From positions 342,282-406,281 of the forward strand of contig QANU01000796.1 in NCBI GenBank assembly GCA_003254905.1: DNA of 64,000 nt, read 5' to 3'. Origin of the DNA: Nissolia schottii (taxonomy: Eukaryota > Streptophyta > Magnoliopsida > Fabales > Fabaceae). How positions within the stretch are numbered: the first letter of the stretch is position 1; every line of letters starts with the position of its first letter. Of the stretch, positions 10,369 through 24,499 are shown in pieces. The notes under the pieces are model-generated. The model saw only the letters and a program-made list of their open reading frames with translations, ran no database searches and was not told the DNA's origin. The translations under genes were made by a program, and so were the position numbers.

Positions 10369-13106
10369 TTACTGTGTGCCAAGAGTTACATCGCCTTCAC
10401 TTGATGGATCCCAGCCAGGTGGTTTGATGTTTGGCCAATCACCACGACATCCTAATCTTATGTAGAGGCTTTTTTTTCCTGCAAAATAATGACATAATAA
10501 TTCAATAATGCACGAATCCTAATCCAAGATGTTTAAGCTTCCCTGCATTCAGTAATTTTCACCTTCCAATTCCAAGAATGCCTCATCAGTAATTTTCACC
10601 TCCATTTCTATTCATTCCTCCTAATATGTTAGTACTAAGGCAAGCTATATTCCCATTCTAAACCTTCTTATTTTCAGTTTTCCCATTTTCATCCTATAAT
10701 TTACTCCCACAATTTTGACCACAATGACAAATGAATGGGAGTTATTGGATTTAGCTGACAGCATGGAATCCACAAATGAATCAGAATAAGTACCTGGAAG
10801 CTTCTTGTCTGACAGGATTAACTGTTTTAAGGCACTCAAACATGCCTGTGCCACACTTTTGCCATAAGCAGGGTCCCAGCCCTGGAACTTGACAACCACA
10901 TCTGCATTTGTGTATGTGATTCTGCCGTCTTTGACATTTTTATGGGTCTCCTCCCTTGCAGAATCTTCATCTGAATTTCAAGCTTGTCGAAATCAGTTTT
11001 ACTGGAAACAACAGGCCGATGCAATCATGACAGTGAGTATGTATTGGCGGGCATTTAAAGTTTCAGGTGTTGCATGCATAAATTTGAAGGTTTCAAAACA
11101 AGGTTGTACTGTGGATATACATTATGTAAGAAGAAATCGAGAATGCATTGACAAAATTCACCTTTGGCTTCGGTCTGCGACAAACAGACAGTAAATCCTG
11201 CATAAAGATGCCGCCATTTATCAGCTCTTCCGGCAGCTCCCTGTTGCCCTCCTAATGTTGCAATTACTGCCCTCACATGACTAGCAGACCACTCAAGAGC
11301 AGAAATAAATGCATCGGTTCCCAACGACAGAATTATCCAGAAAATGAAATGAAGCCATTGACTAACCTACTTATGCTTTCAAGTACAGCACTTTCTGCTT
11401 CTGCTACTGAGTCAGAGCCTTCAGCAAGCAGCCCTGGAATAGATTGCACCGGTTAATATGCTGCAAAATATACCATTTAAGTCACACAAAGAACTCAGAT
11501 GCATTGCATATCTTATTGCAGCCATCTCCTCCAATATTAAATAGGATAGGAAACATTTCTTTAGTTTCATGACATAAGAGATAGCATAAAAGAAGTACGC
11601 AACGTTAACACAATCCTATCTTGTACGAACAATTGGTGGCAATCCTAACATTGATCCTTGAGCTATAACAGTAAGCATAAAAGATGCTAATATCGGTGAC
11701 GATACATAGCGTTAAACTATTGATATTAACCAAATTTGATGATTCTATAAAATGTTTGCCAGAACCCTGCAGCATGGAGAAAAAAGATCAATCTTTGACA
11801 TTGAGAAGCAAGGATGATACTCACACGAATCCACGGTTTGCTTGGAAATTGTTTCCAGTAACTCTTTTGTACTAAGCGGTGTGTACCTGAGAAGAATATC
11901 AAGCAGTAAAATTTATAAGCCAGAGGTGAAATTCACGTATCAATTGTGAATGTCTGTACAGAAGTGCATCTATTGACATAAACAATTATGCCTTCACAAA
12001 GCTTCTAGGATTTACCACGATTTTGAATATACTATAGCTGGGTATGTAGCATGAAAAGATCTTTCTCTTGCAGAGAAAACACCCACAAATGAAATATATG
12101 TTAATTTGGAACTCAGGTTCCTATGTTGTTTTTGGTTTTGTACGAGCATTGACAATCAGAAACACAAACGGACTTATACCCTAGACCAGTTGCAAGCTCT
12201 TGAGCCACTTTCTGGTTAATTTCGGTTGAATCGCCAACAAGGTAGATTGACGCTCCTTTCAAGAGTTGCGTAGATCCTGCGGCGAGAGACTCCCAGGTCT
12301 CCATGATATCAGGCCATTTCAAATCAGGGTCTTGTTTCTTGAAGTTCACAACCAGTTGATCATCATCAATATACCTATCCAAATCAGACCATTCAACTGA
12401 GAAGGCAAAAGTAAAGTCTAGAATACATATGTACTTTGAATAATTGCACAAACCATATTGTTTCGGAGGGTTTAATCTTGTCAAAAAGGCGATCGGTCTC
12501 TATCAATGTGATGGGAGATCCTGGCCTCAATACTCTCACTGCTAAGGAACTGTCATTAGCATCAACGGATAAGTCCCTTGAGCTTCGGATATCCAACCCT
12601 CCTATGTTTAATCTTAACTCCACCTCCGAAGAACCATCAGAAAACTGCATTTTATTACCTAATTAGTATAAGATGCAACCAATCTCGAATGAAATTATGA
12701 AAGAGGAATCACTAAAACAAAGTCTATATATATTTTGGTTATAGCAAAATTTCGGACAGTTAAAACTAGGTCCATTTAATCTGTCACACTAATTACGAAA
12801 CATTTTTAGTAGAATACTCTTAACTCAATCTTCAATATCAAATTGAAGTACCTCGTAGGTAGTGGTGGAAACGGGGGTAGCGGAGGAACACTTGCAGCTG
12901 GAAGAAGAACTAGAAGAATTGTATTTGTGCTTGTGCTTGTGTTTGCGAGAGAGACACCAAGAAGAAGAAGAAGAAGAAGGCGAGAGTGAACGCAGAAACG
13001 ACACCGTTTTGGGCTTCAGAAGCGGGAACTCCACGCTTGTGGTTGCAACACTGGGGTGTCGTAAGAGAGAGCACGCACCTGCTGCTGCTGCGGCCGCCGC
13101 TGCCAT
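10369..13106 (-). CDS. SKL2: Inactive shikimate kinase-like protein 2, chloroplast (8 exons)
   Basis: Minus-strand exons joined by hand: 13106-12852, 12644-12454, 12374-12180, 11886-11825, 11433-11367, 11280-11162, 10970-10794, 10478-10369. All introns are GT-AG and phases close, giving 391 residues (Arabidopsis SKL2 is 387 by my recollection). Residues 1 to about 80 are Ala/Ser/Lys-rich and poor in acidic residues, as expected for a plastid transit peptide (begins MAAAAAAAAGACSLLRH). Residues about 86-180 resemble a CS/HSP20-like fold (FSDGSSEVELRLNIG ... DKIKPSETIWYIDDDQLVV). Residues about 186-380 are the shikimate-kinase-like part. The P-loop GxxxxGK[ST] of true shikimate kinases is replaced by VGDSTEINQKV near 195-205, so ATP-dependent shikimate phosphorylation is not expected. 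Conserved blocks GGQQGAAGRADKWRHLYAGF and LYIRLGCRGDWPNIKPPGWD confirm the family. Precise function in this species is unknown. Confidence 0.92.
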
Positions 13107-13149
13107 TTCAATTCCAATGTGGATAACAGCTAGTATTTCTACTGTGTGC

Positions 13150-15515
13150 GCGTTTTCACTCCTCTCCCTTTTTTTTTTTTTACTTTTTAGCTTTTGGTCT
13201 TGGGCCTCGAAGTGCAGCCCAATTGTTCTCTTTTTTTCAGCTAGAAACCTAACTGCTACTTTTATTGTTTGCTATTTTTGGGCTAGACAACCACAAGCAT
13301 GTATCCATGCTTTTGGTATACTTGTTGGGCTCATAGGGCTCGTCTGAATGGGTCCCTTTTTTAAAATTAACTAAGTTCTATTAAATAATGTATGGCAGTT
13401 TATTACAATGTCTTGATAGCCTGTCACATGTATAGAATCAATAAGGAGATAGATCATGATACAGGAAAAGATTTTAGAGGCCCACAAAGGTCCATTTACA
13501 GTTTGGGTTCCTTCTATATATATTAGCTACGTTAGCCTCCTTTTGACCATTGTGTCAATTAAAGGACTAAATACAACAGCCTCTTGATAGTATCTGTACA
13601 CTCTTAACTTTTATAATACTCTGTCGATATATTTTATTTTTCATTTTTACCTTTTAGACATATTAAAAATTTTATATATATATATATATATATAATTGTA
13701 TTTAAATACATTAATTTTAGAATATATTAAAAAAGTGAAATTGATAGTTAAAGTGGATAAGAGAGAATTACTCACACTTGCATTGAAAGTCATCAAAATT
13801 GGTTTAGTGATGATGAACTAGAGTAGTTTACATGAAGTTATGAGTTCAAAGTTCAGTGCCAGTGTCAAAACTCACACTCACATTAATGTACAATATTTTA
13901 TTCAATGTATTGTCCATACATCTAAAATTAAAAATAAAAAAAAGAAAAAAAAAACACTTATCCTTATTTGAAGATGGTGTAAACATTTTTTTTTTTTGGT
14001 TTTTCTGCCTTTTCAAATTTCTTTCATTGGTACTTCTTGTCATATTTTAATTCGAATGACACTCTTCCTCTAGACTGAGATTGCATAATTCTCTAATAAT
14101 TGGTATTTTGCTGATTCTGTCTTTGAACTGCCAACTCACTTTCTCATTCTACATGATTCCAATTCGTGTGCACATTTTTTATATATGCCAAGTTCCAATA
14201 ATTCATTTTATTTTCTTTCAAACTTCAATTTGGTAAATAAAAGAAAGGCGACTCACATTGTCGTTTATAATAAACTTATCAATTAATTGCAACTTGGGAA
14301 AGCACACGAAACCAAACAAAATAGAGAAGGGCATGTGATTAACTAACTAACTAGTTCCATGAGGAGAAAAAACATATCCATATACGTTATGGTATCTTGA
14401 GACAAGCCAAAGTTATCATTCAGTGAGAGATATTTCCCATTATATATGCGTATCCAGGGTAATGGGTCATATTGCATTATTTGTTGTGTTTATTTTTTCA
14501 TAAAAATTAATAAATAAACGGTGTCTGTCACGTACACACATACCCTCTGCTCTCTTAATTAATGTCGCATTACATTATTGACATACATTGGACCCATTAT
14601 AAGGCTACGGTGGCACTGCCAATGCTGACCCAATTTCATTAAATCTTTTTGGGATGCCAAGCAACCATATACTGAATTATATTAATCACGGTGCAGACTG
14701 CAAATACTTTGATCAACCAAAAAGAGATGTATAGAAGGAAATGAAAATTTACACACGTACTATTTAAAACGAAACATTCAGAAAGTCACCTCATGAGGCA
14801 AATATAAGTGTTAAGAATCCTCTTAATTGGACACACTCAACAAGGGTAGATGAGCTTTTTCCATATGTAACGGTACGCTAATAACATGTTTAATTTTTCC
14901 TCGTAAAAACACCTATAATTAATTCTGAAACTCAAAAAGAAAGAAATGATTTTACTTCTACTATAAAAATCAATTTTAGGTGTTACCATCCAAAAATCAA
15001 CCATGCACTCAAACTTAATCCATCAAGCTCTTTTCCATTTTGTATCGTTACACCAAACACACCCAATATATACCTAAAATTGAAAATTTTCACATTAATG
15101 AGTACTCGGGAATTAGAGGATTGTGATTGACAATATTATCATTTGCGGCTCTAAATTTTTTGATTTTTCACTAATCAACATGAAATCTCTACTGTTTATA
15201 CACGAGTCTGATCTAAAATTTATTATCTTTAAAGAATTAAAATAAATATTATTTTTTTATGCGAATAAAGTAAATATTGTAATAAACGAGACCATGAGTT
15301 TTTTTTTTTAATAATGTTTTCCTTCTTTGTTTGATAATGGTCCACACAACGCCCCACCCACCACACAAATCCACTGCCATGCATGTCTGAAATCCTTTTG
15401 AAATCTTCTTCTTCTCATCACCAGCTTGCTTAGGGTCCTCTTTGGTCAGCCTGGTAATGAACAGCACTAGTGTGTAATATATGAGAACAGTGGTCCACAT
15501 GTGTGAGTGTATATA

Positions 15516-15549
<34 letters not shown>

Positions 15550-16916
15550 GAGAAGGGGGGGGGGGGGNGGAAGGTAGATTGCTATATATTTTACATGGGC
15601 AAAGCATTGTTGTCACTGTTGGTCGCATAACAAAGATAAAATGTTTGAGCAAACGTCACATCCCTCTGGCACCATGGCCAAAAAGCATTAAAAGGAAGTA
15701 ATTATGAATGAATGATTCACAGTTCAGAAGAAGGAAAGAAAAAGAAAACAACTCTTTAGGATAAAGATAAAGTCATACTGCTACTCTGTCCCTCCCGCCT
15801 GACAACTTTCGTCACCACCACCACAGTGCCCCACCCCATCACCTTATTGTAGTGTAGTAATTACTTTCATCTCAAACTATGGATTATTAGTTAAATTATT
15901 ATTTCATTCATTATTACATATATAGTAACAAGTGTTCAATTTTTGTCAAGGTCAAATTTAAGGTTAATGTAAAACTATGTGGCTTGCATATATAATAGTA
16001 GCATACCAGCCATGTGTTAGTTTATTATGTAACTACTAGACCCTTCATGTTATAACATAAGGTCATTGACTAGAGGATACTAGTCACTGAGTCATTCCAC
16101 TTCAATTTTTCTCTTGAGGCACAAAAAAGAGGCAAGTTAAAAGGGGGCAAAAGAAAAGAAAGAAGGAGGAGGTTGTTTATTTCTCTCTCATGCCCGAACT
16201 GCCCGAGGGAGGATGTGAAAGGACAAAGGTGCAGCTGCAGCTGTTCTGAGGCGCAAAAACGACAGTGCGGTGCAATGTCATTTGCGGTCAGAGAGAGGTC
16301 AATCATAAAGCAATGGATTGCTTAATGATTTTGCCTCGTTCCTTGTGTTCCTCTCTCCCTCCCTCCCTCCCTTGGTCAAGACATTAGTTAAGTTAAGAAA
16401 GGTTAAAATAATAATACTTCTCCCATTAGTTAATGCACAGGAATTAAAAATATTATTGAATATTGAGAAAAATAAGTTTTATTTATTAAAATATCCTTGG
16501 TAAACTTTTTATCTCTATTAATTATTTATCCTTTTAATAAAATTGATACATTAAAATGCTAAAGAAGTTAGTAATTGGTGTATGTCTTTGACTCTAGTCG
16601 AACTGTAGTATATATTAACTGCATATATAGTGTTTGTTTATTCTACTTACTTGACAGTACCCTAACACACACCCCTCTCCACTCACACTCCTTTTTTACG
16701 CTCTTCTTTTATTTTATAATGTTTTCTTTTTCTCCTTGACGTGTCAATTCCGTTGTCACGTGCGAAGGATTTTCACAAAGACATAATGTTCCCTTGCGCT
16801 CTCTCCTCTCTTCTTCTTCTTCTTCTTCTTCACCCCTTTGTGTTGTATTTATCCCCTTTGTTCTCTACCTATGACTTTGTTGCTATTTGTTATATATATG
16901 TTTCCAAATTCCCCCC

Positions 16917-16948
<32 letters not shown>
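13150..16948. other. Intergenic, microsatellites only
   Basis: No supportable gene. Contents include (TA)n at 13673-13694, (AAT)n at 15515-15549 followed by a G tract 15555-15570 interrupted by one N at 15568, and a (CT)n run at 16920-16948 that ends in an N gap. The 13.1-13.5 kb part should hold the SKL2 promoter. I could not pick a TATA box with confidence. Confidence 0.5.
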
Positions 16949-17102
16949 NNNNNNNNNNNNNNNNNNNNNNNNNNNNNNNNNNNNNNNNNNNNNNNNNNNN
17001 NNNNNNNNNNNNNNNNNNNNNNNNNNNNNNNNNNNNNNNNNNNNNNNNNNNNNNNNNNNNNNNNNNNNNNNNNNNNNNNNNNNNNNNNNNNNNNNNNNNN
17101 NN
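16949..17102. other. Assembly gap of 154 N
   Basis: A run of N flanked by a (CT)n microsatellite on the left and by the first ACTCGT-rich element on the right. Apparent open frames across the gap are artefacts of N translation. Confidence 0.98.
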
Positions 17103-17617
17103 CTCGTAAACTCGTATGAGTTTACATACGTAAAAAAATATGTTATAAGCAATATAATTAGGAACTAAACTTAATTAAATAATGTATTTATAATTGAAAT
17201 TGAATAATGTTAACTTTAAATTAAATTAATGAAAGACATATCATAAAATACACCTTAATGCATGACACTTAGTGGTTATGTCATACTTTATTCAGTATAT
17301 GTATTATTTTATAGTTCAATAAAACATAGCTCAATTATGATAAATATATGAAATTAACAAAATAAACTCAATATACATTATCTAATATAAACAAAGTTAG
17401 GTAAGTATCTAACAAAGTTACAAAATTTGTACATTTTGAGGTAAACTCGTAAACTCGTAGATAGATTTTAACTCGTGAACTCGCTAGCAGAATCGAGAAT
17501 TTACTTAAACTCGTACGAGTTTACCAAAAAAGAGTTTACATAAGTGTTAACTCGTTTTTGTGTAGTAAAATCGTACACTCGTAAGAGTTTAAGAGTTAAC
17601 TCGAGAGTTTAACAACC
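17103..17617. mobile_element. ACTCGT-rich inverted-repeat element, copy 1 (left end lost in gap)
   Basis: Homologous over its whole visible length to 36200-36713. Shared landmarks, in the same order: AAACTCGTA with GAGTTTACAT, then TTATAAGCAATATAATTAGG, a long AT-rich core, ATGCATGACACTTAG, then many ACTCGT or ACGAGT motifs, and the right end AACTCGAGAGTTTAACAACC. The left terminal inverted repeat would fall inside the adjacent N gap. No coding capacity. Superfamily not determined. Confidence 0.75.
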
Positions 17618-19800
17618 ATGATTTAGCCAGCTCCGTTTCATGAAAGCAGAATGAAATACAAATGTTAGATTTTATATTCAATTGTTTTCTATAATTATTC
17701 TTGAAAAAACATTGGTACCTTTTGTTTTTTTTTTAATCTTATACAGTTCCTTATCGTTGCAAGTTTTCTTATGCTATCAAATTTATTTATTTTTGAAGCA
17801 TTTCGCATCATAAGATATGTTCATGGTGAGATTCACTTTAATATTAAAGTGGGAAATAAAATAAAATATTACTTTGCTGTTATCAATGGTTGGAGTAGGT
17901 ATTAATGAAGGAAAGAGCAGATGAATTAATTAATCCTTAGTGTTTTTTTTTTTTTGAAAACAAAAATATTATACACCAAACCCTCAATTAATTAATTAAT
18001 TAATTAATTAATTAAGGAAGGCATATCTTATGCTAGCTTACGCACCACTTCCCATTATAGTAAATTTTCCTATACTATCAAAAGAGGGGGAAATTAAAAA
18101 GATGTTATGTAGCAGTAATTGAACTCTATCACTTATATCTAAATGATAATTTTGACATTTTTTTAAGATTTTTTTTTTTCGTTGATGAGGCTCAAATTCG
18201 AAGGATGAAAAGAAATACTAATGTAAAATTCTAATGTCGGTTACGTTAAATCTTATCATTAAGTTTATAAGATTTTTTGAAAAGGTAAAATTCATAGACC
18301 TTACTGTTACATGTGTATTGGTCAATACTTCAAACACAAACTAGACTAGCCATCACAATAATCATCAAACCAAACAGTTGCGTAATGTAAATAATATAGA
18401 AGTTATATGCCAAATTGCCCAATTCAGTGAAGTCTCACATCAAGCTATTATAAGATGTTACTCATCACCAGACACAAATCTATTGACTTGTGGTGAAGCT
18501 CCAATGCTTCATCATATCATACATCCATGCCCGTACGTGTTTGGGACCACCAAGATTTATATATATAGTACCATATCATACCAGTACATGTTTCACTTAT
18601 GTTACGTTACGTACACACCCAATTAATTAATTAACCCCTTTCAATCTGAGAATCGCCATACAAACTTGCTCCAATATACCAAAACCTCAGAGATCTCTTT
18701 TCCAAATAGACTCTTTCCGTAAACCTGCTAAGTCTTTATTTTTTTTTTAAATGATATTTGTACCAAAAACAAAAAAAAAGTTAAGAAGTACCAAACACCA
18801 TGTGATCAGAAAAGTGATAAAAAGAGAAAAAATAAATAGTGTGTTTCATGTATTTTATAAGCAAAGTATTAAAGCGTTTGAGATAATACCATGAACAAAT
18901 AAATAACACGACTTTTTTTTTTCACCCACGATTTTAGCCGATTCCACTACCCACTAGCTTGGCCCTTGTTGGTACGTACCAGTAAATATATATGGCTAAG
19001 TGAAATCCACTGCAAACTCTGATCATTCTGCTACCCAAAAAAAGTAAACATAAAATTGAATTAAATAGTCCTTTTATGGGTTCTTCTAATGGCTACGGTA
19101 CCATGAGTAAATTTATGTTTTCTTAACCAAGGTGTTCAGGGGCATTCGTTAGTCAACTTCAAAAACTAATTTAAAATTGAAAATAAAAATGAGAGATAAA
19201 AACAAAAATCAGGCTTGCTCTAATTCTATAATTAAAATTTGAAAATGATAATTAGATGACAACCTTGTGTAACAATCACACTAAAAAGTGTGCGTGTGAT
19301 TCATTGCGGTGGAAACTGCAATAAAATTGCACATTTGCAAGCGTGTTTATTCCTAAGTTATCTTTGGGGATAATGCTTATTTTTGTCATTAAAATTGAAA
19401 GCATGAGTCATTTTTGTTACATGTCAAATATAATCATGTTATAAGATAGAAAGGTACAAACATTTAATTTGTGTCTTACCAATTTTAAAATGAGTTCACT
19501 TGTTTGAAATATTTATATCTTTCTTTTTAATAACATAATTAAATATGATTATATTTAACACAAGAAGATACATTCCGATACAGTATTACTCTTCATATTC
19601 AGCATTGTTTCATTAGTAAAACATTAGTTAAGAAAAATATAATTTTTGTCCACATATTATTTAATTAATGTGCATGGAGAAAGTGAGTCTGACATGCAAT
19701 GCTGAACATTAAATTGATTTGCATGAAAATTCGATGCAACACACTGTCAGCTACTGACCCTAACCATGGACCCCCCCTCTCTCTCACTGCAACTTTTTCA
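17618..19800. other. Intergenic, no gene seen
   Basis: AT-rich DNA with an (AATT)n run at 17985-18015. An imperfect inverted repeat (arms near 19427-19463 and 19515-19563, sharing AAATATAATCAT and AGAAAG) may be an old foldback element. Confidence 0.4.
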
Positions 19801-19839
19801 TGCAAACCACCACCACCACCGTCTCGAGCTACTCAAACC

Positions 19840-20290
19840 CTCTCTCTCCGTTTAAACGACGACGCATGGGGATAAAATAATAATAATAATAATAATGTTA
19901 TTAATATGGGTGAAAGCAAGGGCGTCAAAACGGGGGTCACCTCAGTGGTCGTTTTCTACTCTCTCTCTCTCCATACGGCAGATGAGATGAGATGAGATGA
20001 GGTGAGATGGATGATGGATCTGACGGCTGACAGAGAAAGCAAGCCTCACACACGACAGTGACGTGACACGTGGGAGCAGATCGTGTACCGAGGCCATATT
20101 GAATCATAGCGTAATGATGATTAAATTATTTGAACACTCTCTCTCTCTCTCTGTGAGTGTGAATGTGTGAATGTGTGAATTTATGCATTATTATGCGTGT
20201 GTGGTGAGTGTATATAAGTCTGTAAAATACACTGTAGGGTGCAGAAAAGCTGTACGTTTAGAGAACTCTCTGCTACCTGTTACTACTACT
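19840..20290 (+). promoter_or_regulatory. Promoter-like GC-richer island with no gene attached
   Basis: Compared with surrounding AT-rich DNA this stretch is clearly richer in G and C. It holds TGACGTGACACGTGGGA near 20058 (TGACGT plus an ACGTG core, bZIP-type sites) and a TATA-like GTGTATATAAGTC near 20208, followed by a CT-containing start-like region. No reading frame of note follows. It could drive a non-coding transcript or be a distal element of a neighbour. This is inference from motifs alone. Confidence 0.3.
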
Positions 20291-20403
20291 ATTATTCACT
20301 CAATAATTCTCTTTTTTAAATGCTAATTTACTACTACTACTACTTTTTATTTAATGCTACTTATGATAGAGGGTAAATTTTTGTACCATTATAAAATTAA
20401 ATT

Positions 20404-20530
20404 TAGAGAAATGCTATGTTTAGCACACAAATGTGAACAAAAGTCAATTATGCTTATATTTCTTTTTTTATGATGAGATTTATACTCTTGTAAGATGATT
20501 GATTTTTATTGTTCATATTTATGTTATATA
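20404..20530. mobile_element. Probable foldback MITE remnant
   Basis: The left arm begins GAGAAATGCTA, the same terminal motif as the right end of the Mutator-type MITE at 7650-7800. AAATGTGAACAAAAGTCAAT is matched in inverted orientation by ATTGATTTTTATTGTTCATA about 75 bases later. The right terminus merges into a (TA)n run, so borders are uncertain. Confidence 0.4.
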
Positions 20531-20879
20531 TATATATATAATATTTTTAATAAAATTATTGTCTTGTAAGTTGAAAAAAATATTTATTTAAATCTTAAAA
20601 GTAATCTCTCTTACGAAGATCATTTGAAAAGGAGATTCAAGCACTAAACATCTTTATAACCGGAATAATGTTATTTATACTAATTAAAAACATTTTTTTA
20701 AAAAGAAATTTGCCGTTAATGTATTGATTGAGAATATTAAATCTAATTTTGTTCTCGTTGATCCGCGTAATTCTGGTAGTGATAAGGCTCGATTTTATAA
20801 TGCATGTAACTAAATCGTATTTATGAAATAATTTCAATTATTTATCACTAAAAAGTAAAATAAAATAAATGCGGGGATT

Positions 20880-22022
20880 TTTCTTTCTCTTCCCTATTAG
20901 AAGTTTGAGTAGCTCAAGGCTTTAGAGGGTTGTTCTCTGCCCCTTTCCAGTTTTTCTACTGTTATTTTGGCGCCTCTCTCTCCCATCTCTGAATATATAT
21001 ATATATATATATATATAAACGTACTCCTACTACTATACCTATTCTATTGCCGTTGTGTATAGGGTTCCTGCTTTCTTTCTGTACCTATTATTTCAAACCA
21101 CCCCCCCCCCCGCCATTTATTGATTAATGAATGAATGTGAAGCTTGAGATTCTAACTTTTTCATAAATAAATTAGCATAAGTATAAATAATATTGATGGT
21201 ACAGATCCAAAGGGGGAGGAGAGGGTCCTATCTATATAGTACATGAGTGACGCTGCCAATTGCAACACTTGCATGGCAAGTTTTTCAAAAAAGTGGGGAG
21301 AGAAAAAAAAAGGTGTGAAGCTGATGATAATAAGACAACGTCAAAAAGAAATATGAGAACAAAATGTTCCCAACTTTTCTTTTTTTAGTTTTTAACTTAA
21401 TTGCTTTCCTTTTTTTGGGTTTTAGGATGAGGTCTCTGTTGCTTTACAGCACTGATTTTTCAAAATTGGAAAAATAGGTGAGTTTGGGACATATCATTTT
21501 ATCAGGATTAGAGTATGTTTTTAAATTATTTAAACACTTAGAGAAGTATTTATAAATTACTCAGTAAAATAGTATTTACATTGATAGCGAAAATCAAACT
21601 TACATCTTGTAAAATACTACGAGTTTAATTTATATACACTAATTGTGTCAACTATTTTTGGTTTGATTTAGACCGTTGAGTAGCTATAGGTTTTTATTTT
21701 ATTGATGCGTATAGACTACTTCATCATCATTAATTAGCTTTGTTAGTTTATCATTATTATAATTACTAATGCAAAATGGATGTAGACCGGGTATAGATAC
21801 TTCAACATAATCAATAATTAGTTACGGAATTATTAAAGTGACGATGTATCTAATCAAATAATGAGGTACCTTTGTTACGTTGTAAAGAGGCTGCGAAAAC
21901 AAGAAAACAATTATCTATATAAGTTGATCATTACTATAAATGTGAGTTCATCTATAAAAAAAAATTAGTAATTTGATATTAATGAATATATTAGGATATT
22001 ATTATAAATATTTAATTTTATA

Positions 22023-22060
<38 letters not shown>

Positions 22061-24480
22061 GTTGGTGTTGATGCTTCTTAGGTTATATCAATACTTTAAC
22101 CTAAGAAATTCATGATATATCTAATATTTGAGGCCTTTATAAATCATGAGCAGCTGTGGGACTAACATGTAGAAGTAGAAATTAGAGCTTTGAATCTAAT
22201 AATTAAGGTAACGAATTTGGTTTTAATGATTATGTTCACTGCTTCAATGGTACTTTCCCTATGCTTATATAGAGAAGTCCCAAAGCTTAATTAATAGAAA
22301 AACAAAATAAAATATTAATAAAAAAATAAAGAAGGCTGCGTAAGAATTCTTTAGCTGTGGCTTTTGTCAAATCTGTATTATGACAAACGTCCTTTAAAAT
22401 TAGCCTTTGTTCCCCATGCAAGAAGAAACGTGCTTTTCAAGGGCAGGCTTTTACCATGCATATAGTATATAATTAAGGTGTATGGACTAATCTTTTATTC
22501 TCATGATGATCAGCACCAACTTAAATAGTACTCTACTACAATTGGTCTTGGAGAAATTAATAAGTGGAAACAAATAAGGCTAAAGCTCCAAAAGATAAAG
22601 TACGTACTTGCATGTCACATTATAACGTCCACAATTCTAAATTAAAATCAGCTTTGTAAATTGTTCCCACTTTCAATATGATTGCCAAAGAAAAGACATC
22701 GTGAGGTGCAGCAATTAAGCAACAACACTATATAGTATATCGCTCATGCATGTGCATATATAGTAAACAATATGGTTACAAAAATACGCACCAACTACAT
22801 GTGTATTTATTGAGGTAATGGTCACTGAAACTGCAAAATTAATTAAAGGCATAATTAAATTGCAAGGGAGTTGGATGAGTGATATTGTAAGGTTGTCAAA
22901 TCTAAAGGAGTAAGAGGGCTCTAAATTTTTGCCCTTTTAAAATTTTTGTGATTCAATCAATTTCATTCATTAAATAAATAAAAAAATAGTACCCTTATGA
23001 AAAGAAAAAAAACCAAAAAGGTACAGAAGGAAATCCCATTTTTATGTCCAAATTTGTTGAAAAGGAAAACTATATTAGAGTCAGCTAAGTCTTGGAGTTT
23101 GAGCCGAGACAGATGCTACACTAGTTAGCAATGCAGAGCAAAGTAATAGTATGCAAAAAATTTTATTACAGACACATCATTTTTTGACATACATATTAAA
23201 ATTAAATCTTATTATTTTTATTTTACATTACATTAATTATTTTTGTCTTAAAAAAATAAGAATCACTTTTATTATTTTATATATATATATATATTAAAAT
23301 GATATATTATTCCAACAGAAAATTTATAGCGCTAGTATAGTAGTATTAATGTAACGTAGCACAATCAGTAGCGTCGCTCCTTACCAGCCCGGCTAAAAAG
23401 TATTGGGATTTGTGCCCTGTTGTTAGGCCTTTAATTTGTGTGGTTGCAATATTGACTCTATTAAATTTCCTGTTTTACTCACACCTTATCAAATTCATGC
23501 TTTGGTCATCCATCTTTACATTCTTTTTGTTGGAGTAATAATATGACTAGTACCAAACAATTACTATATTAGAAATATAATTTTTGCAAATTCGTGTTAT
23601 GTTCTTATTTTATGTATAACAGAAAGTAAAAAAAATCATATGACTTCTGCTGTTTGTTTCGTAGCAATGTGGATCAATTATTATTATTTTTGATGTGGAA
23701 ATGTGGTTCAATTATACCATATAGTTTATCAATTCAATTGGTACAACGTGATCTCTTTTTGTTTTCTATTGCTGGGAAAAATATAATTTGTGTCCCACTA
23801 CTGGGTTTATCTGAACATTGATGAGACTCCATGCATTCGTGCAAAACCAAAAGGAAAGCAAATAAAGTTGAAAGAAAATCAAAAGCTAAAGCACCTCTTC
23901 TCTTTTCTTTTCTTCCTTTTTTTTCCCCTCCTAAATTTTAACACCATCTCCTTTTGTTTCTTTTCATCAACCCTTTCTTTTTCGCACCCACATGCTCACA
24001 GCCTCTCAGCTAACACACCCAGCAATCAGTACATAATTTCAAACCCAAAGCCAGTTTTTCCTCTTTTTCCTTCCTTTAATCCCATTTCCTTTTGTGCCTC
24101 AATTTAATATATCCCTGAATCAGGGACCCTGATTTCTTTTCAGAGTGTTTTTTTTCCCTCCCTCCCTTTAATTTTTCCGAATGGAAATTGGCTGTCGCTT
24201 GTCTTTGATAGGACACTATAGTGTTACTTGATCCATATAGCCGATTTCACGTGGTAGCACAAGACTCAATTGTTATGTTATGGTTAGAAATTGGTTGTGA
24301 CTTGAGATTGTTCTATATTAGTGATGAAATCACAAGTGCCGAACTGCAGTTTTTTTTTCAAAAAAAATTATATAGGTTTTGTTTTGGGGAGACCAAATGA
24401 TAGCTATACATATTTATACTCTAAATATATTAGAAAAATAATGTCAGAAAGTCATAAATTTTGTTAGAATTTAGTTGTAA
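20880..24480. other. Intergenic, microsatellites only
   Basis: (TA)n runs at about 20994-21017 and 22026-22056, a C tract near 21100, and pyrimidine-rich stretches near 23900-24170. No gene or RNA structure supported. Confidence 0.45.
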
Positions 24481-24499
24481 CTGATGAAGCTAACAAAAT

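Noticed and set aside
12862-13347. 161-codon plus-strand ORF
   Set aside because: Antisense shadow of the SKL2 first exon (Ala, Ser and Lys codons read as other repeats).
16741-17168. Several open frames across the N run
   Set aside because: They exist only because N translates as unknown residues. Flanks are (CT)n microsatellite.
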